From NCBI GenBank assembly GCA_031378345.1, contig JANNDY010000003.1, forward strand, positions 1 to 64,000: a stretch of 64,000 bases of DNA, in the 5' to 3' direction. This document shows positions 41,569 through 50,570 of this stretch, one piece after another. The DNA comes from Emticicia sp031378345 (GTDB taxonomy: Bacteria; Bacteroidota; Bacteroidia; Cytophagales; Spirosomataceae). Under the pieces are notes generated by a model that was not told the DNA's origin, did not search any database, and saw nothing but the letters and a program-made list of their open reading frames with translations. The first letter of the stretch is position 1, and every line of letters begins with the position of its first letter. A program made the translations under genes and the position numbers.

Positions 41569-42471
41569 TTAGTGATGCCCATAATTCTTTTCTCCCACTT
41601 TTATCTCAATCGGTAATAGATTTTGCTTAGGTGGAAGCGGACAAGTAGCATAAGGCGTAAATGCACACGGTGGATTATATGCCTTGTTGAAATCAAGATA
41701 AGTGTAGCCGTCGGCATCGGGTTTGGAAGCATAGAGGAATCGACCAGCTCCGTAGGTTTCCTTTTTATTGGTTTTATCACTAAAAATGATGAAAAACTCT
41801 TCGTCTTCTTTCAAAGCATCTAATTTATATTCTTTTCCTGCAACCGTAAACACCAAAACGCCTGGTGAATCTTGTTGATTAGTTTGTCCTGTAACATCCA
41901 AAATTGCAATTTTCTTCCCTTCGGTTGGCACAAATTTGGCTTTTAATTTCCATTTTTCATCAATCGGGAAAGTTTCGATACCGTGAAATTCTTTCAAAAA
42001 TGGGCTTTCCAAATCTCGTAAGCGAATGGCGTATTTTTCGCCACGTTTGATTACAAACCAACGCAAGGAGTTATGTTTCAAAATAATGTTTTTTTCAGCA
42101 GGAAAAAGTTTGAGTTTTTCGACTGCTTGATTTTCATTAAAAACTTCGGCATTGGCTTTTGTTTCTACGAAAACTTCACCTTTTTCTAAAATAATATTGC
42201 CCAAAAATTGCTTGCTTCTATCTTTTGGAAAGATGATTTTGTTTTCGGTGCTTGCTCCAAATGAATTTCTGCCTTCTTCGAGCCAAAATAATCCTGCTAA
42301 ATTTAGCCAGCCATTTTCTTTTTTCAGGCCTTCGATACGATTCTGATGCCACGCTTTAATTTCTTTTTCGTAATCAGTTTCATCAGCAACAAAGCTAAAT
42401 GAAAACAAGAATAGTGAAGCAACTACGCCTAAAAGTAGCTTTTTTGAAAGTTTATGTTGGCTATTTTTCAT
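41569..42471 (-). CDS. DUF1684 exported protein
   Basis: The signal peptide LLLGVVASLFLFSFSFVA is followed by EIKAWHQNRIEGLKKENGWL, LAGLFWLEEGRNSFG and the family signature FNKAYNPPCAFTPYATCPLP near the C-terminus. DUF1684 proteins are widespread in Bacteroidota and of unknown biochemical function. Length 300, normal. It is the first gene of a run with DUF2490 and an aldo/keto reductase, and lies about 110 bp after the TonB receptor gene. Confidence 0.88.
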   Translation of the reverse strand: MKNSQHKLSKKLLLGVVASLFLFSFSFVADETDYEKEIKAWHQNRIEGLKKENGWLNLAGLFWLEEGRNSFGASTENKIIFPKDRSKQFLGNIILEKGEVFVETKANAEVFNENQAVEKLKLFPAEKNIILKHNSLRWFVIKRGEKYAIRLRDLESPFLKEFHGIETFPIDEKWKLKAKFVPTEGKKIAILDVTGQTNQQDSPGVLVFTVAGKEYKLDALKEDEEFFIIFSDKTNKKETYGAGRFLYASKPDADGYTYLDFNKAYNPPCAFTPYATCPLPPKQNLLPIEIKVGEKNYGHH

Positions 42472-42581
42472 TAGATTTAAGTGTTTTTACTTTTAGAGAC
42501 GAAGTTAACGAAAATATCTTCCAGTTTTCATCAAAGAATCAACTTTGACAACTTTCTGTAAAGTAATCAAAGCTAAAATCA

Positions 42582-45149
42582 TCAAAATGTATATCTCAAA
42601 GTAGTACCATAAGTTCGTTGGTCACCCAAAACTGCTGCATAATGCCCCGCACTACCTGCGGCTGGCAATAATTGCTCGAAATAGTTTTTATTCGTTAAAT
42701 TACGAGACCAAACCAAAATTGAAAAACCATTGGAAGCACGGAAACCAACCCTGCCATTCAATAAAGTATAACCGTCAATATTCAAATATTTTGAAGGAGA
42801 AGCACTCGACGAAAATTCCGAACGATAGTAAGCATCAAGAGCCAAGAAATATTTGCCTTTGAGTGTCAGTAAGTTGCCATTTCCTGTAATTTCACCACCC
42901 AACGAACCTGCCCATTTTGAAATACCGGGCAAAACTCCACCCGAAACATCTTAGAATGCACTTTCGCCACCTACTTCTTCTAAGGGAACTGGGGCATTTT
43001 TGAAGGAAATATATCGTCCATCGGTGTAAGTAACAGCACCCGTAAAAGATAAATGATTGCTAACTCTGATGTTTCCATCTAATTCCGCACCTTTTACTCG
43101 TACTTTTTCAGCATTTGCTAAATATCCTCTGTTTACACCCACTTCTGCCGTTTGAATCTGCGTTTGATAATCTTTAATTTCAGTATTGAAAATAACGAAA
43201 TTTAAGGTAGAAAGAGGCGTTGGTTTGGTCTTTACGCCAATTTCATAATGGGTTACATACTCAGGTTTTACTCTCGCCAAATCAATCAGAACCACACCAT
43301 TTGCAGTAGGTAAACCACCCAAATTTACACCCACAGGTTTGTAGCTATTGGCGTAAGTAGCAAAGGCATTGACATTTTTATTTGGTTTGTAGGCAAGTGT
43401 AACTTGACCCGAAAAATTATTTTCTTCCACATTAAACTTAAACGCCTGATTAGTATAAACACCATTTTTGAGAGCAAGCAAAGCAGCGTCGGTGGTTTGT
43501 AAGCCGCCGTAAGTTTCACGTTTATAGTCAACATCTTTTTTGTCATAATTGAAGCGAATTCCTGGCAATAAATGTAGTTTTTCTGTAATAGCCCAGTCAG
43601 CTTGACTAAATACTGATGCACCAAGAGTTTCGAGTCTTGACGTAGTTTTGGTGCCAAATCCATCAAACAAACCTGGGGTTTTCCATAAAGCAGAAGTTGA
43701 ATTTTGTGAAAAACACCATTGTGCCGAACCCGATTCTTCTACTTGCACAGGGTCTGATGTCAGGATTTGGTCAATGAAAAATATGCCCAAAACACCACTT
43801 AATTTTGAAGAAAATTGTCCTGAATAGCGAATTTCTTGCGTGTATTGGTCATGTCTTGAATTTCCTTGCGATTTTGTCAAAACAGGTAATCCAATAAAAT
43901 CACGGTCGTTCGATGGGTCCCAAATCCAATAACGCCAAGCCGAAGTTGAAGTCAATTTTCCTTTTCCTATTTTGGCATCAATATTAATTGAAGCTCCGCC
44001 AAAATCATTATTTACTCTCCACGGCGAATCAGCATCTGTTATTCTATCAAAAGGATTTGTCGTTGGTAATTTATAGCCCAAATCATCAATAATATTATTA
44101 AACTGACGGTAAGCTGCACGTTTCGTTGTTACAACTCCTGCCACCACAGTTGCATTACCATCTGGTCTTTGACGAGCATTATCTCCCGACACTGTAATAT
44201 TGATTTTGTCGGTCGGTGTATAAAGAATTTGAGCTCTAAAACTTAAATTATTAAGCGAATTTACTGGTTTTAGCGTGGTAGAATTATAAAGTGTTCCATC
44301 ACGTTGCGTGCCTGAGAAAGATAATCTTGCCGCAATTTTTTTGCTCAAAGACCCTGTTATCGAAGCCTTTGCTTGAATGTAATTCAGATTTCCGTAGCTT
44401 GTTTCAAAACTGGCACTTGGTGTAAAACTTGGAGCTCGTGTGGTAATATTAAATGTACCCGCCGTTGTATTTTTTCCGTAAAGCGTTCCTTGCGGTCCAC
44501 GAAGTACCTCTACTTGGTCAATATCAACAAAATCAATTGCCGTAGCTGCTGGTCGGGCGTAATAAACACCATCAACATAAAAACCAACACCTGGGTCAAT
44601 ACCATCATTGGTAAGTCCGAACGACGAACCTAATCCACGAATATTAAGCGTTGTATTTCGGCCATTCGATGAATAAAGTTGTACCGAAGGAATTAGTTCT
44701 TTCAAACGATTGGGGTTAAATGCCCCTGCATCTTCGGCGGTTACGCCACGAATCACCGAAATCGGAATCGGAATATCTTGCACCGATTCTTGTCGGCGGC
44801 GTGAAGATACCACCACATCAGCCAATTGATTTACATTTTCATCAAGTCTGATTTCTATTTTACTGTCGTTTATCACAAGCTCTTTTTTCATATACCCAAC
44901 ATAAGATATTATAAGCGTAAACGGAAGTTTTTGACCTGTAATCAAAGCAAACTCCCCATTTGCGTCGGTCGAAGCACCGTTGGTTGTGCCTTTGATGGAA
45001 ACAGTTGCCCCAATTAATATTTCATTGGTGCGGGCATCAATAACTCTACCCGAAACCGTCGCATTGATAATGGGTTTATCTTGGGCGGAAATATAAAAAG
45101 GTAAAAATATTACCCATGCGGGGAATATTGATTTTAGATTTTTTTTCAT
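42582..45149 (-). pseudogene. TonB-dependent receptor gene interrupted by an in-frame TAA
   Basis: Outer-membrane TonB-dependent transporter. The N-terminus has a signal peptide, a carboxypeptidase-regulatory-like domain (ATVSGRVIDARTNEILIGAT) and a plug with VEVLRGPQGTLYGKNTTAG. The barrel is read to SAF at codon 732, then TAA (42951-42953). The same frame continues immediately as DVSGGVLPGISKWAGSLGGE to the C-terminal aromatic RYTF at 42582, the normal end of such receptors. One nonsense change (or sequencing error) therefore cuts off the last 122 residues, including the final beta-strands needed for insertion. The ligand is unknown. Its promoter links it to the tauE operon. Confidence 0.85.
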
Positions 45150-45246
45150 TAATTTTAATCGTTTAAATTAAAATAAGGTCTGGACAAGTAATTTTTAATT
45201 ACCGTTCGGAGTCATTTAGTCGTGATATTATTTGAATTAAATTTTG

Positions 45247-45270
45247 CCAGTTTGGTTGCAGCCAAACTGG
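45247..45270 (-). other. Hairpin in the TonB receptor leader
   Basis: A perfect 9-bp stem (CCAGTTTGG/CCAAACTGG, 6-base loop) 9 nt after the leader-peptide stop. There is no T-run on the minus strand, so it may mask or expose downstream translation rather than terminate. Confidence 0.6.
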
Positions 45271-45279
45271 TTTTTTATT

Positions 45280-45309
45280 TTAGAAGCAACAGATAATTTT
45301 CAGATTCAT
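45280..45309 (-). CDS. Candidate 9-residue leader peptide with tandem cysteines
   Basis: A minimal frame MNLKIICCF lies about 20 nt after the inferred transcript start and directly before the leader hairpin of the TonB receptor gene. Two adjacent Cys codons (TGT TGC) next to a stem are what a cysteine-sensing attenuation leader would look like. Too short to prove by coding statistics. Confidence 0.4.
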   Translation of the reverse strand: MNLKIICCF

Positions 45310-45336
45310 GGTTTCTTAACTTTAATATTTCTGATG

Positions 45337-45376
45337 CAAAAGTATAATACTATATTTAATCTACCAAGAAGGTAGA
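45337..45376 (-). promoter_or_regulatory. Promoter and palindromic operator of the TonB receptor gene
   Basis: On the minus strand TTG-N20-TACTTTTG, with the TTG lying inside TCTACC-AAGAA-GGTAGA. It aligns without gaps to the tauE2 promoter at 48101-48147 (37 of 47 positions by eye). Confidence 0.65.
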
Positions 45377-45387
45377 GTAATAAATTT

Positions 45388-45431
45388 AAAAAAAACATCA
45401 ATTAATTTCGGAAGAGAGATTGTTGATGTTT
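45388..45431. terminator. Terminator of the tauE operon
   Basis: AACATCAA...TTGATGTT with A8 on one side and T7 on the other, just downstream of tauE1 on the minus strand and upstream of the TonB promoter. Confidence 0.7.
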
Positions 45432-45455
45432 TTTTGTGGAAAAATTAAATAGCCT

Positions 45456-46190
45456 TTAAGTTAAAATCAACTTCAAGCAAGCAATGACTAAGCCCAAAGC
45501 TAAGAGGTTTCTCAGAGTTGGAACATTGAATTTTTGACTGCCAAAATACGAACCAAATAATCCGCCAATGATAGTAGCCAAAACCGCCCATTGTAGATTT
45601 TCGGTTAGATGAATTCCACCCTTTTGGAGTTGCCCATAAAGCCCTGATAGCGAATTAACAAAAATAAATAGTGCAGAAACGGCAGCCGTTTCTTTCAATG
45701 TCGCCCACCTCATCAGTAACATCAAAGGACTTAATACGATGCCGCCACCAATGCCAATCATGCCCGAAAGTAAACCTATAAGTCCACCTGAAAGCAAACC
45801 TGCCCACAAAGGAATCGGGCGGTTGGGTTCGTTGTTATTATTGAATTTGTACAATAACCTGATGATAGAGAAAAGGATACAAACTGCCAATATTTTCTTA
45901 TAAATTGAGTCTGAAAGTGTCATTGTACCACCTAAAAATGCCATAGGAACGCTTGAAATAGCAAAAGGAAGGAATAATTTTAAACGAAAATGCCCAGCTT
46001 TATAGAACCCAATGAACGAAAATAACGATACTGCAAGATTCATTATCAATGCTGAAGGTTTCATCATAGCAGGTGCAACGCCCATCAATGCCATTACGGC
46101 TAAATAGCCACTTGCTCCGCCATGACCAACAGATGAATAAAGAAAAGCGACGATGCTGAGGAGTGCTAAAAGTAAGAAAAGTGAATCCAT
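45456..46190 (-). CDS. TSUP (TauE/SafE) family transporter, copy 1
   Basis: A 244-residue inner-membrane protein with about eight hydrophobic segments. It has the TSUP repeats: SSVGHGGASGYLAVMALMG at the start of the first half and SGMIGIGGGIVLSPLMLL in the second. Family members export or import sulfite, sulfonates, thiosulfate or related anions. It is the last gene of the operon, 16 bp after superoxide dismutase, and is followed by a terminator. Another TSUP gene opens the same operon. Confidence 0.88.
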   Translation of the reverse strand: MDSLFLLLALLSIVAFLYSSVGHGGASGYLAVMALMGVAPAMMKPSALIMNLAVSLFSFIGFYKAGHFRLKLFLPFAISSVPMAFLGGTMTLSDSIYKKILAVCILFSIIRLLYKFNNNNEPNRPIPLWAGLLSGGLIGLLSGMIGIGGGIVLSPLMLLMRWATLKETAAVSALFIFVNSLSGLYGQLQKGGIHLTENLQWAVLATIIGGLFGSYFGSQKFNVPTLRNLLALGLVIACLKLILT

Positions 46191-46206
46191 ATTTGATAGT
46201 AGAAAA

Positions 46207-46932
46207 TTATCGAGCCATTTTCAAAGCAATTTCAAGTCTTTGGGCAGCATTGTCCCAGTTCATGAAATTGAATAATTCATCTACAAAATCGGCACGTTTG
46301 TTTTTGTATTTTAGGTAATAGGCGTGTTCCCACACATCAACAACCATCAATGGCACAATGCCCCAAACGGTGAGTTTTTCATGGTTTTCAACTTCCAAAA
46401 TCATCAAACGATTGCTTTGTGGATGAAACCCCAAAAGCCCCCAACCATTGCCATCAACGTTTTTGGAATGATGAGCCAATTGCACTTTCATTTTATCGAA
46501 CGAGCCAAAATCTTTTTCTATTCTTTTCAATAAATCGCCCGTTGGTTCAGATTTTTTGTTGGTAATATTTGTCCAAAAAATAGTGTGTAGCACATGGCTC
46601 GACAAATGCAGCGAAAGTTTCTTTGTCCAGTAATCAACGCCTTCAAAATTACCAGTTTCTAAGGCAGATTTTATTAATCCTGTTGCTTTATTGGCAGTAT
46701 TTACTGCTCCGCCATGATGGGCAGTATAGTGCAACTTCAAGACATCGGCAGGCATAAATGGCTCTAAAAATGTGTCAGAATAAGGCAAAGCACCTAACAC
46801 AAATTTTCCAGATTCGTCGGTCAATTTATCTAAACCACTTTCGTTGAGCGTAGCACTAAAAACATCATTACCTTTCAATAAACTTGCTCCCGTAATGATG
46901 GCAGTATTGGTCAGAAATTGATTTCGTGTCAT
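46207..46932 (-). CDS. Fe/Mn superoxide dismutase
   Basis: Converts superoxide to hydrogen peroxide and oxygen. Metal ligands are visible in LHYTAHHGG, SSHVLHTIFW and DVWEHAYYL (Asp and His), with NGWGLLGF in between. The N-terminus (MTRNQFLTNTAIITGASLL) looks like a weak export signal rather than the usual cytosolic start, so it may be periplasmic. The start at 46932 overlaps the stop of the small membrane ORF upstream as ATGA. 241 aa. It sits between two TSUP transporters in one operon. Confidence 0.92.
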   Translation of the reverse strand: MTRNQFLTNTAIITGASLLKGNDVFSATLNESGLDKLTDESGKFVLGALPYSDTFLEPFMPADVLKLHYTAHHGGAVNTANKATGLIKSALETGNFEGVDYWTKKLSLHLSSHVLHTIFWTNITNKKSEPTGDLLKRIEKDFGSFDKMKVQLAHHSKNVDGNGWGLLGFHPQSNRLMILEVENHEKLTVWGIVPLMVVDVWEHAYYLKYKNKRADFVDELFNFMNWDNAAQRLEIALKMAR

Positions 46933-47087
46933 AAGATGTAGCTTTTTAATATAAATCCAATTACCGCACACGCAATAATGATGTAAGGTTCAGTAATTTT
47001 TTTGTATTTCCAAAGCAATGTAATCGAAATTATGGTAATGATAATAGTCGGAATATCTATTAAAGAACCAAATAGAAAAAATAGCAT
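46929..47087 (-). CDS. 52-aa membrane ORF resembling the C-terminal end of ChrA
   Basis: From ATG 47087 (frame open from 47117) it reads MLFFLFGSLIDIPTIIITII, then a hydrophobic helix, WKYKKITEPY and a last helix ending FILKSYIL. The two helices joined by a short basic loop and followed by a Pro resemble the last two helices of chromate/CHR transporters. Upstream there is only 38 bp to the tauE2 stop, so the rest of such a gene is missing. It is coupled to sod by an ATGA overlap. It may be a remnant or a functional miniprotein. Confidence 0.45.
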   Translation of the reverse strand: MLFFLFGSLIDIPTIIITIISITLLWKYKKITEPYIIIACAVIGFILKSYIL

Positions 47088-47155
47088 ACTAATGCCCAAA
47101 GGTCGTATTTTAGTAATTTATCTTTTGGGAATTCCATTTTTCAAGCATTTATTTA

Positions 47156-48061
47156 CTACAAAAATATTTTTGACAATGTTCTTAAACTAAGGAAAATCAA
47201 TAACAGAGCGACTAAAACAGTTACTGGTTTTCTTGGAATTTTATTAACTAAATACGCTCCAAGTGGTGCGGCAATTACGCCACCGATGATTAAACCAGCA
47301 ATTACTTGCCAGCCACTAATACCACCAAAAAGCAAAAAAGTAATGCCACTTGCAAACGAAATAGCAAACTCAGCCGTATTTACCGAACCAATTGTATAAC
47401 GAGGGTCACGTCCTTGTCCCATTAGTGTAGAAGTTACAATTGGACCCCAACCGCCCCCACCAATAGAGTCCATAAATCCACCAAAAATGGCTAATGCACC
47501 TAAGTTTTTGGTCTTCTTTTTTTGAATTTTTCCTCGTAGCCCTTTTATCAATATTACTACTGCTAATACAATCATATATGCAGCAATATAAGGCTTAATT
47601 GCTTGACCATCAATCACATCTGCCAATAAATATGCTCCTAAAATTGACCCTAATACACCAGGAATGAGAAGATTAAGTACCAATTTTTTGTTGATATTTT
47701 TGAATTTATAATGAGAAATGGCAGATGCTCCCGTAGTGAACATTTCAGCCACATGTACGCCCATACTACTAATAGCAGGAGGCACGCCAAACGACATCAA
47801 AAATGAGGTAGAAGTTGCACCGTAGCCCATTCCGAGAGTGCTATCTACCAATTGAGCAAAGACGCCGATGAGTAGAAAAATAACAAAATCGCCATTAAGA
47901 CCATTTTTTACTTTTTCCAAAGAAAAACTGTTATGGTAATTGTATAGCAATATCAATAATAAGCCAATTAATAATACAATCGGAATACCATACCAAAGAT
48001 ATTTTGTTGTTTTTGGTTGATTTGGAATCGCAGCAATGCGTTCTTGATGTTCTGCACTCAT
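47156..48061 (-). CDS. TSUP (TauE/SafE) family transporter, copy 2
   Basis: A 301-residue inner-membrane protein. After an N-terminal helix (WYGIPIVLLIGLLLILLYNY) it has GVFAQLVDSTLGMGYGATST, a TSUP first-half motif, and a second half with GGFMDSIGGGGWGPIVTSTL. Probable sulfite/sulfonate-type anion transporter. It is first in the tauE2 - chrA-like - sod - tauE1 operon, 40 bp downstream of a TATATTTG box with an overlapping palindromic operator. It is clearly a different subgroup from copy 1. Confidence 0.88.
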   Translation of the reverse strand: MSAEHQERIAAIPNQPKTTKYLWYGIPIVLLIGLLLILLYNYHNSFSLEKVKNGLNGDFVIFLLIGVFAQLVDSTLGMGYGATSTSFLMSFGVPPAISSMGVHVAEMFTTGASAISHYKFKNINKKLVLNLLIPGVLGSILGAYLLADVIDGQAIKPYIAAYMIVLAVVILIKGLRGKIQKKKTKNLGALAIFGGFMDSIGGGGWGPIVTSTLMGQGRDPRYTIGSVNTAEFAISFASGITFLLFGGISGWQVIAGLIIGGVIAAPLGAYLVNKIPRKPVTVLVALLLIFLSLRTLSKIFL

Positions 48062-48100
48062 TGTGGTTTTAGTTTTTTGCTAAAATTTTGTTTTAAAATG

Positions 48101-48144
48101 CAAATATATAGTATTCTATTTACTCTACCAAATTAGTAGAGTAA
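48101..48144 (-). promoter_or_regulatory. Promoter and palindromic operator of the tauE2 operon
   Basis: On the minus strand TTG-N20-TATATTTG. The TTG is in the centre of a perfect 9-bp inverted repeat (TTACTCTAC / GTAGAGTAA, 48120-48144), so a bound regulator would cover the promoter. Confidence 0.7.
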
Positions 48145-48200
48145 TAATTTATTGTTTTTTTAAACTTTATAAGTATTTGGGCAAAAATACATTTTATTGT

Positions 48201-48289
48201 TATTTTTGTAAAACCTTGATAGTCAGCACGTTGGCGACAGTCCTCAGCACATAAGCAAAACGAGGAGTATCTTTCGACACTCCTCGTTT
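48201..48289 (+). ncRNA. Candidate small RNA (sister of the one at 8043)
   Basis: TTG (48177-48179)-N21-TATTTTTG (48201-48208) on the plus strand is followed at once by AAAACCTTGATAGTCAG (48210-48226), and about 60 nt later by the hairpin at 48258. No ORF is present. The T-run after the hairpin is weak on this strand. Confidence 0.35.
48258..48289 (-). terminator. Terminator of the PpiD-like gene
   Basis: An 11-bp perfect stem (AAACGAGGAGT and complement) with TTTT on the minus strand, downstream of the 48317 stop. Confidence 0.7.
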
Positions 48290-48316
48290 CATCACAAAAA
48301 ATATTTTTCAATAATA

Positions 48317-50461
48317 TCAGAAAAACTTAGCTCTGTTATCTTTGATATTTGCGTTATCACGAATCGCTTGATTTGCCATATACGAAGCACCATATCCACC
48401 GTTTTTCTGAGTGATTTGGTCTTTATATTGCTTATAATCTGCAATTTCTGGAGCTTTCACAAGGTTGGTTGTTTCTACAATAAATACACCGTTTTCACCA
48501 ACAAAAGGTTTTGAACGCTTGCCTGTTTGTAAACTAAAAATCTTGCCAATCGCTGCTGGGTCAACGCCTGGAGAAGTAAGCATACCTGCTGCAAAGTTGA
48601 TGCCTGTTGCTGTTTCTACCAAAGCACCTGCTCCATATTTTTGAGCGATTTGCTCAAGTGTTCCCGTTGCTCCTTCCAATTTCTTCAAAATTTGCTCTGC
48701 TTTTACTTCATTACGAACTTTCGCAGTTAGTAAATCTTTAAAATCTTCTGCTTTTGGACTATCTTTTTCTGTTTTGCCTGTAATTGCCGCAACAATAAAA
48801 TTATCACCAACTTCATAGACACGATTCATTACTTTGCCTACTTTGTTATCATCATTGAATGCTTGCAAAACTATCTCACGTGCATTTTGAATAGTATTAA
48901 ATGAAGCAGCTTCTGGGTTTATTTTGTCAGCTTTCAAGATAACCAATTTACCATCTTTTTTCACTGCTGCCTCAAATTCTTCTTTAGAATCGCTTCCTGC
49001 ACGCAAAGTTTCAGCTTTTTGATAAATAGCATTGCGAGTTCCTTCGCTTGCTTGAAGCACACGGCTCACAGTTGCAATCTTGTATTTTGTTTTTGATTTT
49101 GCCTCAGTTACTTTAACGATATGATATCCAAAATCTGTTTCAACAATATTAGGTAATAAACCAGCACCACTAAAGCCAAAAATTGCACTTTCAAAAGGTT
49201 TTACCATTGCTCCGTTATTTTTGAAATAACCCAAATCACCACCTTGTTGTGCCGAACCATCTTGGCTATTTGAACGAGCTAAAGTTGCAAAATCAACACC
49301 TTGCTTCAATTGACTTAACACAACTTGTGCTTTTGCACGAGCTGCTGCTTTTACTGAATCTGGAGCTGCTTTGTCGGCACGAAACAAAATATGACTTGCA
49401 CGAACTGTATAAAGCGAATCTGTTGCAATTCCTTCAAATTTATGAATCGAATAAGTATTGTCTTCTTTGAATGGTCCAATAACTGCACCCTGAATTGCAC
49501 CATCAATGGCAGCTTTCAAAGTTGCACTCATTTCGCCAGCACTACGCTCGTACGGCAAACGGGAGTCAGAGTTTAGCGAAGCATACGCTTTTGCATCTGG
49601 AGCTGCCGCCAAACCTTTGGCAAAACCTTTGATGTCTTCATACAATGCTGCACTGTCTTCTTTGGTAGGCATTACTTGATATACTACATAATCAAGTGAA
49701 CGGCTATCAAATCCTTTGTATTCTTCTTTGTGTTTGCTCAAATAATCTGATAATTGGCTATCGGTTACTTTGATAGTTGTATCAATCACGCTTGTAAAAG
49801 GAACATATACATAGTGTGCATCTGCTTTTGTTGCTTGTGCTTCATATTCTCTTTTTCCTTCTGCACTTGTAATATAGGTTGAAGCGGTAAGCAAAGCATT
49901 ATATTTTTCTAACAAACGCTGTTGAATCGCTTGTTTTTTGATTTCTTCCCAAGCTGCTTTCTGTGGAGCTGGCAATTGACCTGAAGCTACTGCACCAACA
50001 AATTCGATATGGCGATTACGGTCATATTGCCCTGTTTGTGGGTCAGTAAATTGTTGTTTGATTACTGGACTAAGGTTTTTAGTTCCTTGAATCATCTCGC
50101 TAAGTTCATCAGGGGTAACTTTCAAACCTAATTTTTCAAATTCTGTTTTGTAAGTAATATCAAAAATCATTTGTTCCCAAACCTGACTGCGGAGTTGTTG
50201 AATCTCTTGTTCTTGCATTGCTCTTCCAGATTGTTGCTCATATCTGGTGCGTTCAGTATCTAATTTTGCTTGAAATGCTTGATAATCAATGCTTGTTCCT
50301 GCAATTTCACCGATTTTATTATTGTTTCCACCAAAAAGACCTCCTCCTTGTCCACTTCCGCCAGTGAATAAATCACCACCGACAATGAATAGAATAAGAG
50401 CAACTGCGATAACCGCAACTGCAACACCTGAACGCTCACGAATTTTGTTAATTAAAGCCAT
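48317..50461 (-). CDS. PpiD-like peptidyl-prolyl isomerase/chaperone (SurA_N plus PpiC)
   Basis: A 714-residue membrane-anchored periplasmic foldase. A single N-terminal helix (GVAVAVIAVALILFIVGGDLF) is followed by a Gly-rich linker, a SurA_N-like chaperone region (WEQMIFDITYKTEFEKLGL) and a PpiC parvulin domain (VRASHILFRA, GDLGYFKNNGAMVKPFESAI, DFGYHIVKV). A second, degenerate parvulin-like C-terminal part follows. It helps outer-membrane proteins fold. It stands alone, with a consensus promoter at 50540 and a terminator at 48258. Confidence 0.93.
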   Translation of the reverse strand: MALINKIRERSGVAVAVIAVALILFIVGGDLFTGGSGQGGGLFGGNNNKIGEIAGTSIDYQAFQAKLDTERTRYEQQSGRAMQEQEIQQLRSQVWEQMIFDITYKTEFEKLGLKVTPDELSEMIQGTKNLSPVIKQQFTDPQTGQYDRNRHIEFVGAVASGQLPAPQKAAWEEIKKQAIQQRLLEKYNALLTASTYITSAEGKREYEAQATKADAHYVYVPFTSVIDTTIKVTDSQLSDYLSKHKEEYKGFDSRSLDYVVYQVMPTKEDSAALYEDIKGFAKGLAAAPDAKAYASLNSDSRLPYERSAGEMSATLKAAIDGAIQGAVIGPFKEDNTYSIHKFEGIATDSLYTVRASHILFRADKAAPDSVKAAARAKAQVVLSQLKQGVDFATLARSNSQDGSAQQGGDLGYFKNNGAMVKPFESAIFGFSGAGLLPNIVETDFGYHIVKVTEAKSKTKYKIATVSRVLQASEGTRNAIYQKAETLRAGSDSKEEFEAAVKKDGKLVILKADKINPEAASFNTIQNAREIVLQAFNDDNKVGKVMNRVYEVGDNFIVAAITGKTEKDSPKAEDFKDLLTAKVRNEVKAEQILKKLEGATGTLEQIAQKYGAGALVETATGINFAAGMLTSPGVDPAAIGKIFSLQTGKRSKPFVGENGVFIVETTNLVKAPEIADYKQYKDQITQKNGGYGASYMANQAIRDNANIKDNRAKFF

Positions 50462-50539
50462 TTGATTATTTTAAAATTTATTAAGGACCTTTAGGACTGG
50501 TTTTCTATGAAAAATACTTTCTATCAAAAAATTGAGGTG

Positions 50540-50570
50540 CAAAAATACGCAGATTCATATAGATTATCAA
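50540..50570 (-). promoter_or_regulatory. Promoter of the PpiD-like gene
   Basis: On the minus strand TTG-N20-TATTTTTG, a full match to the Bacteroidota consensus, about 80 bp upstream of the ATG. Confidence 0.65.

Noticed and set aside
8431..45149. Stop-codon readthrough or recoding to explain the three split genes
   Set aside because: The three stops differ (TGA, TAG, TAA), have no shared context or structure, and one gene also carries a frameshift, so ordinary decay or sequencing error is simpler.
45247..45276. Rho-independent terminator of the TonB leader
   Set aside because: The T-run is on the plus strand; the leader is transcribed on the minus strand, where A residues follow the stem.
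8049..48226. The shared AAAACCTTGATARTCAG motif as attL/attR of one large element
   Set aside because: The 40 kb between the copies holds core genes (ppc, gpsA, glnS), no integrase is seen, and both copies have promoter and hairpin context instead.
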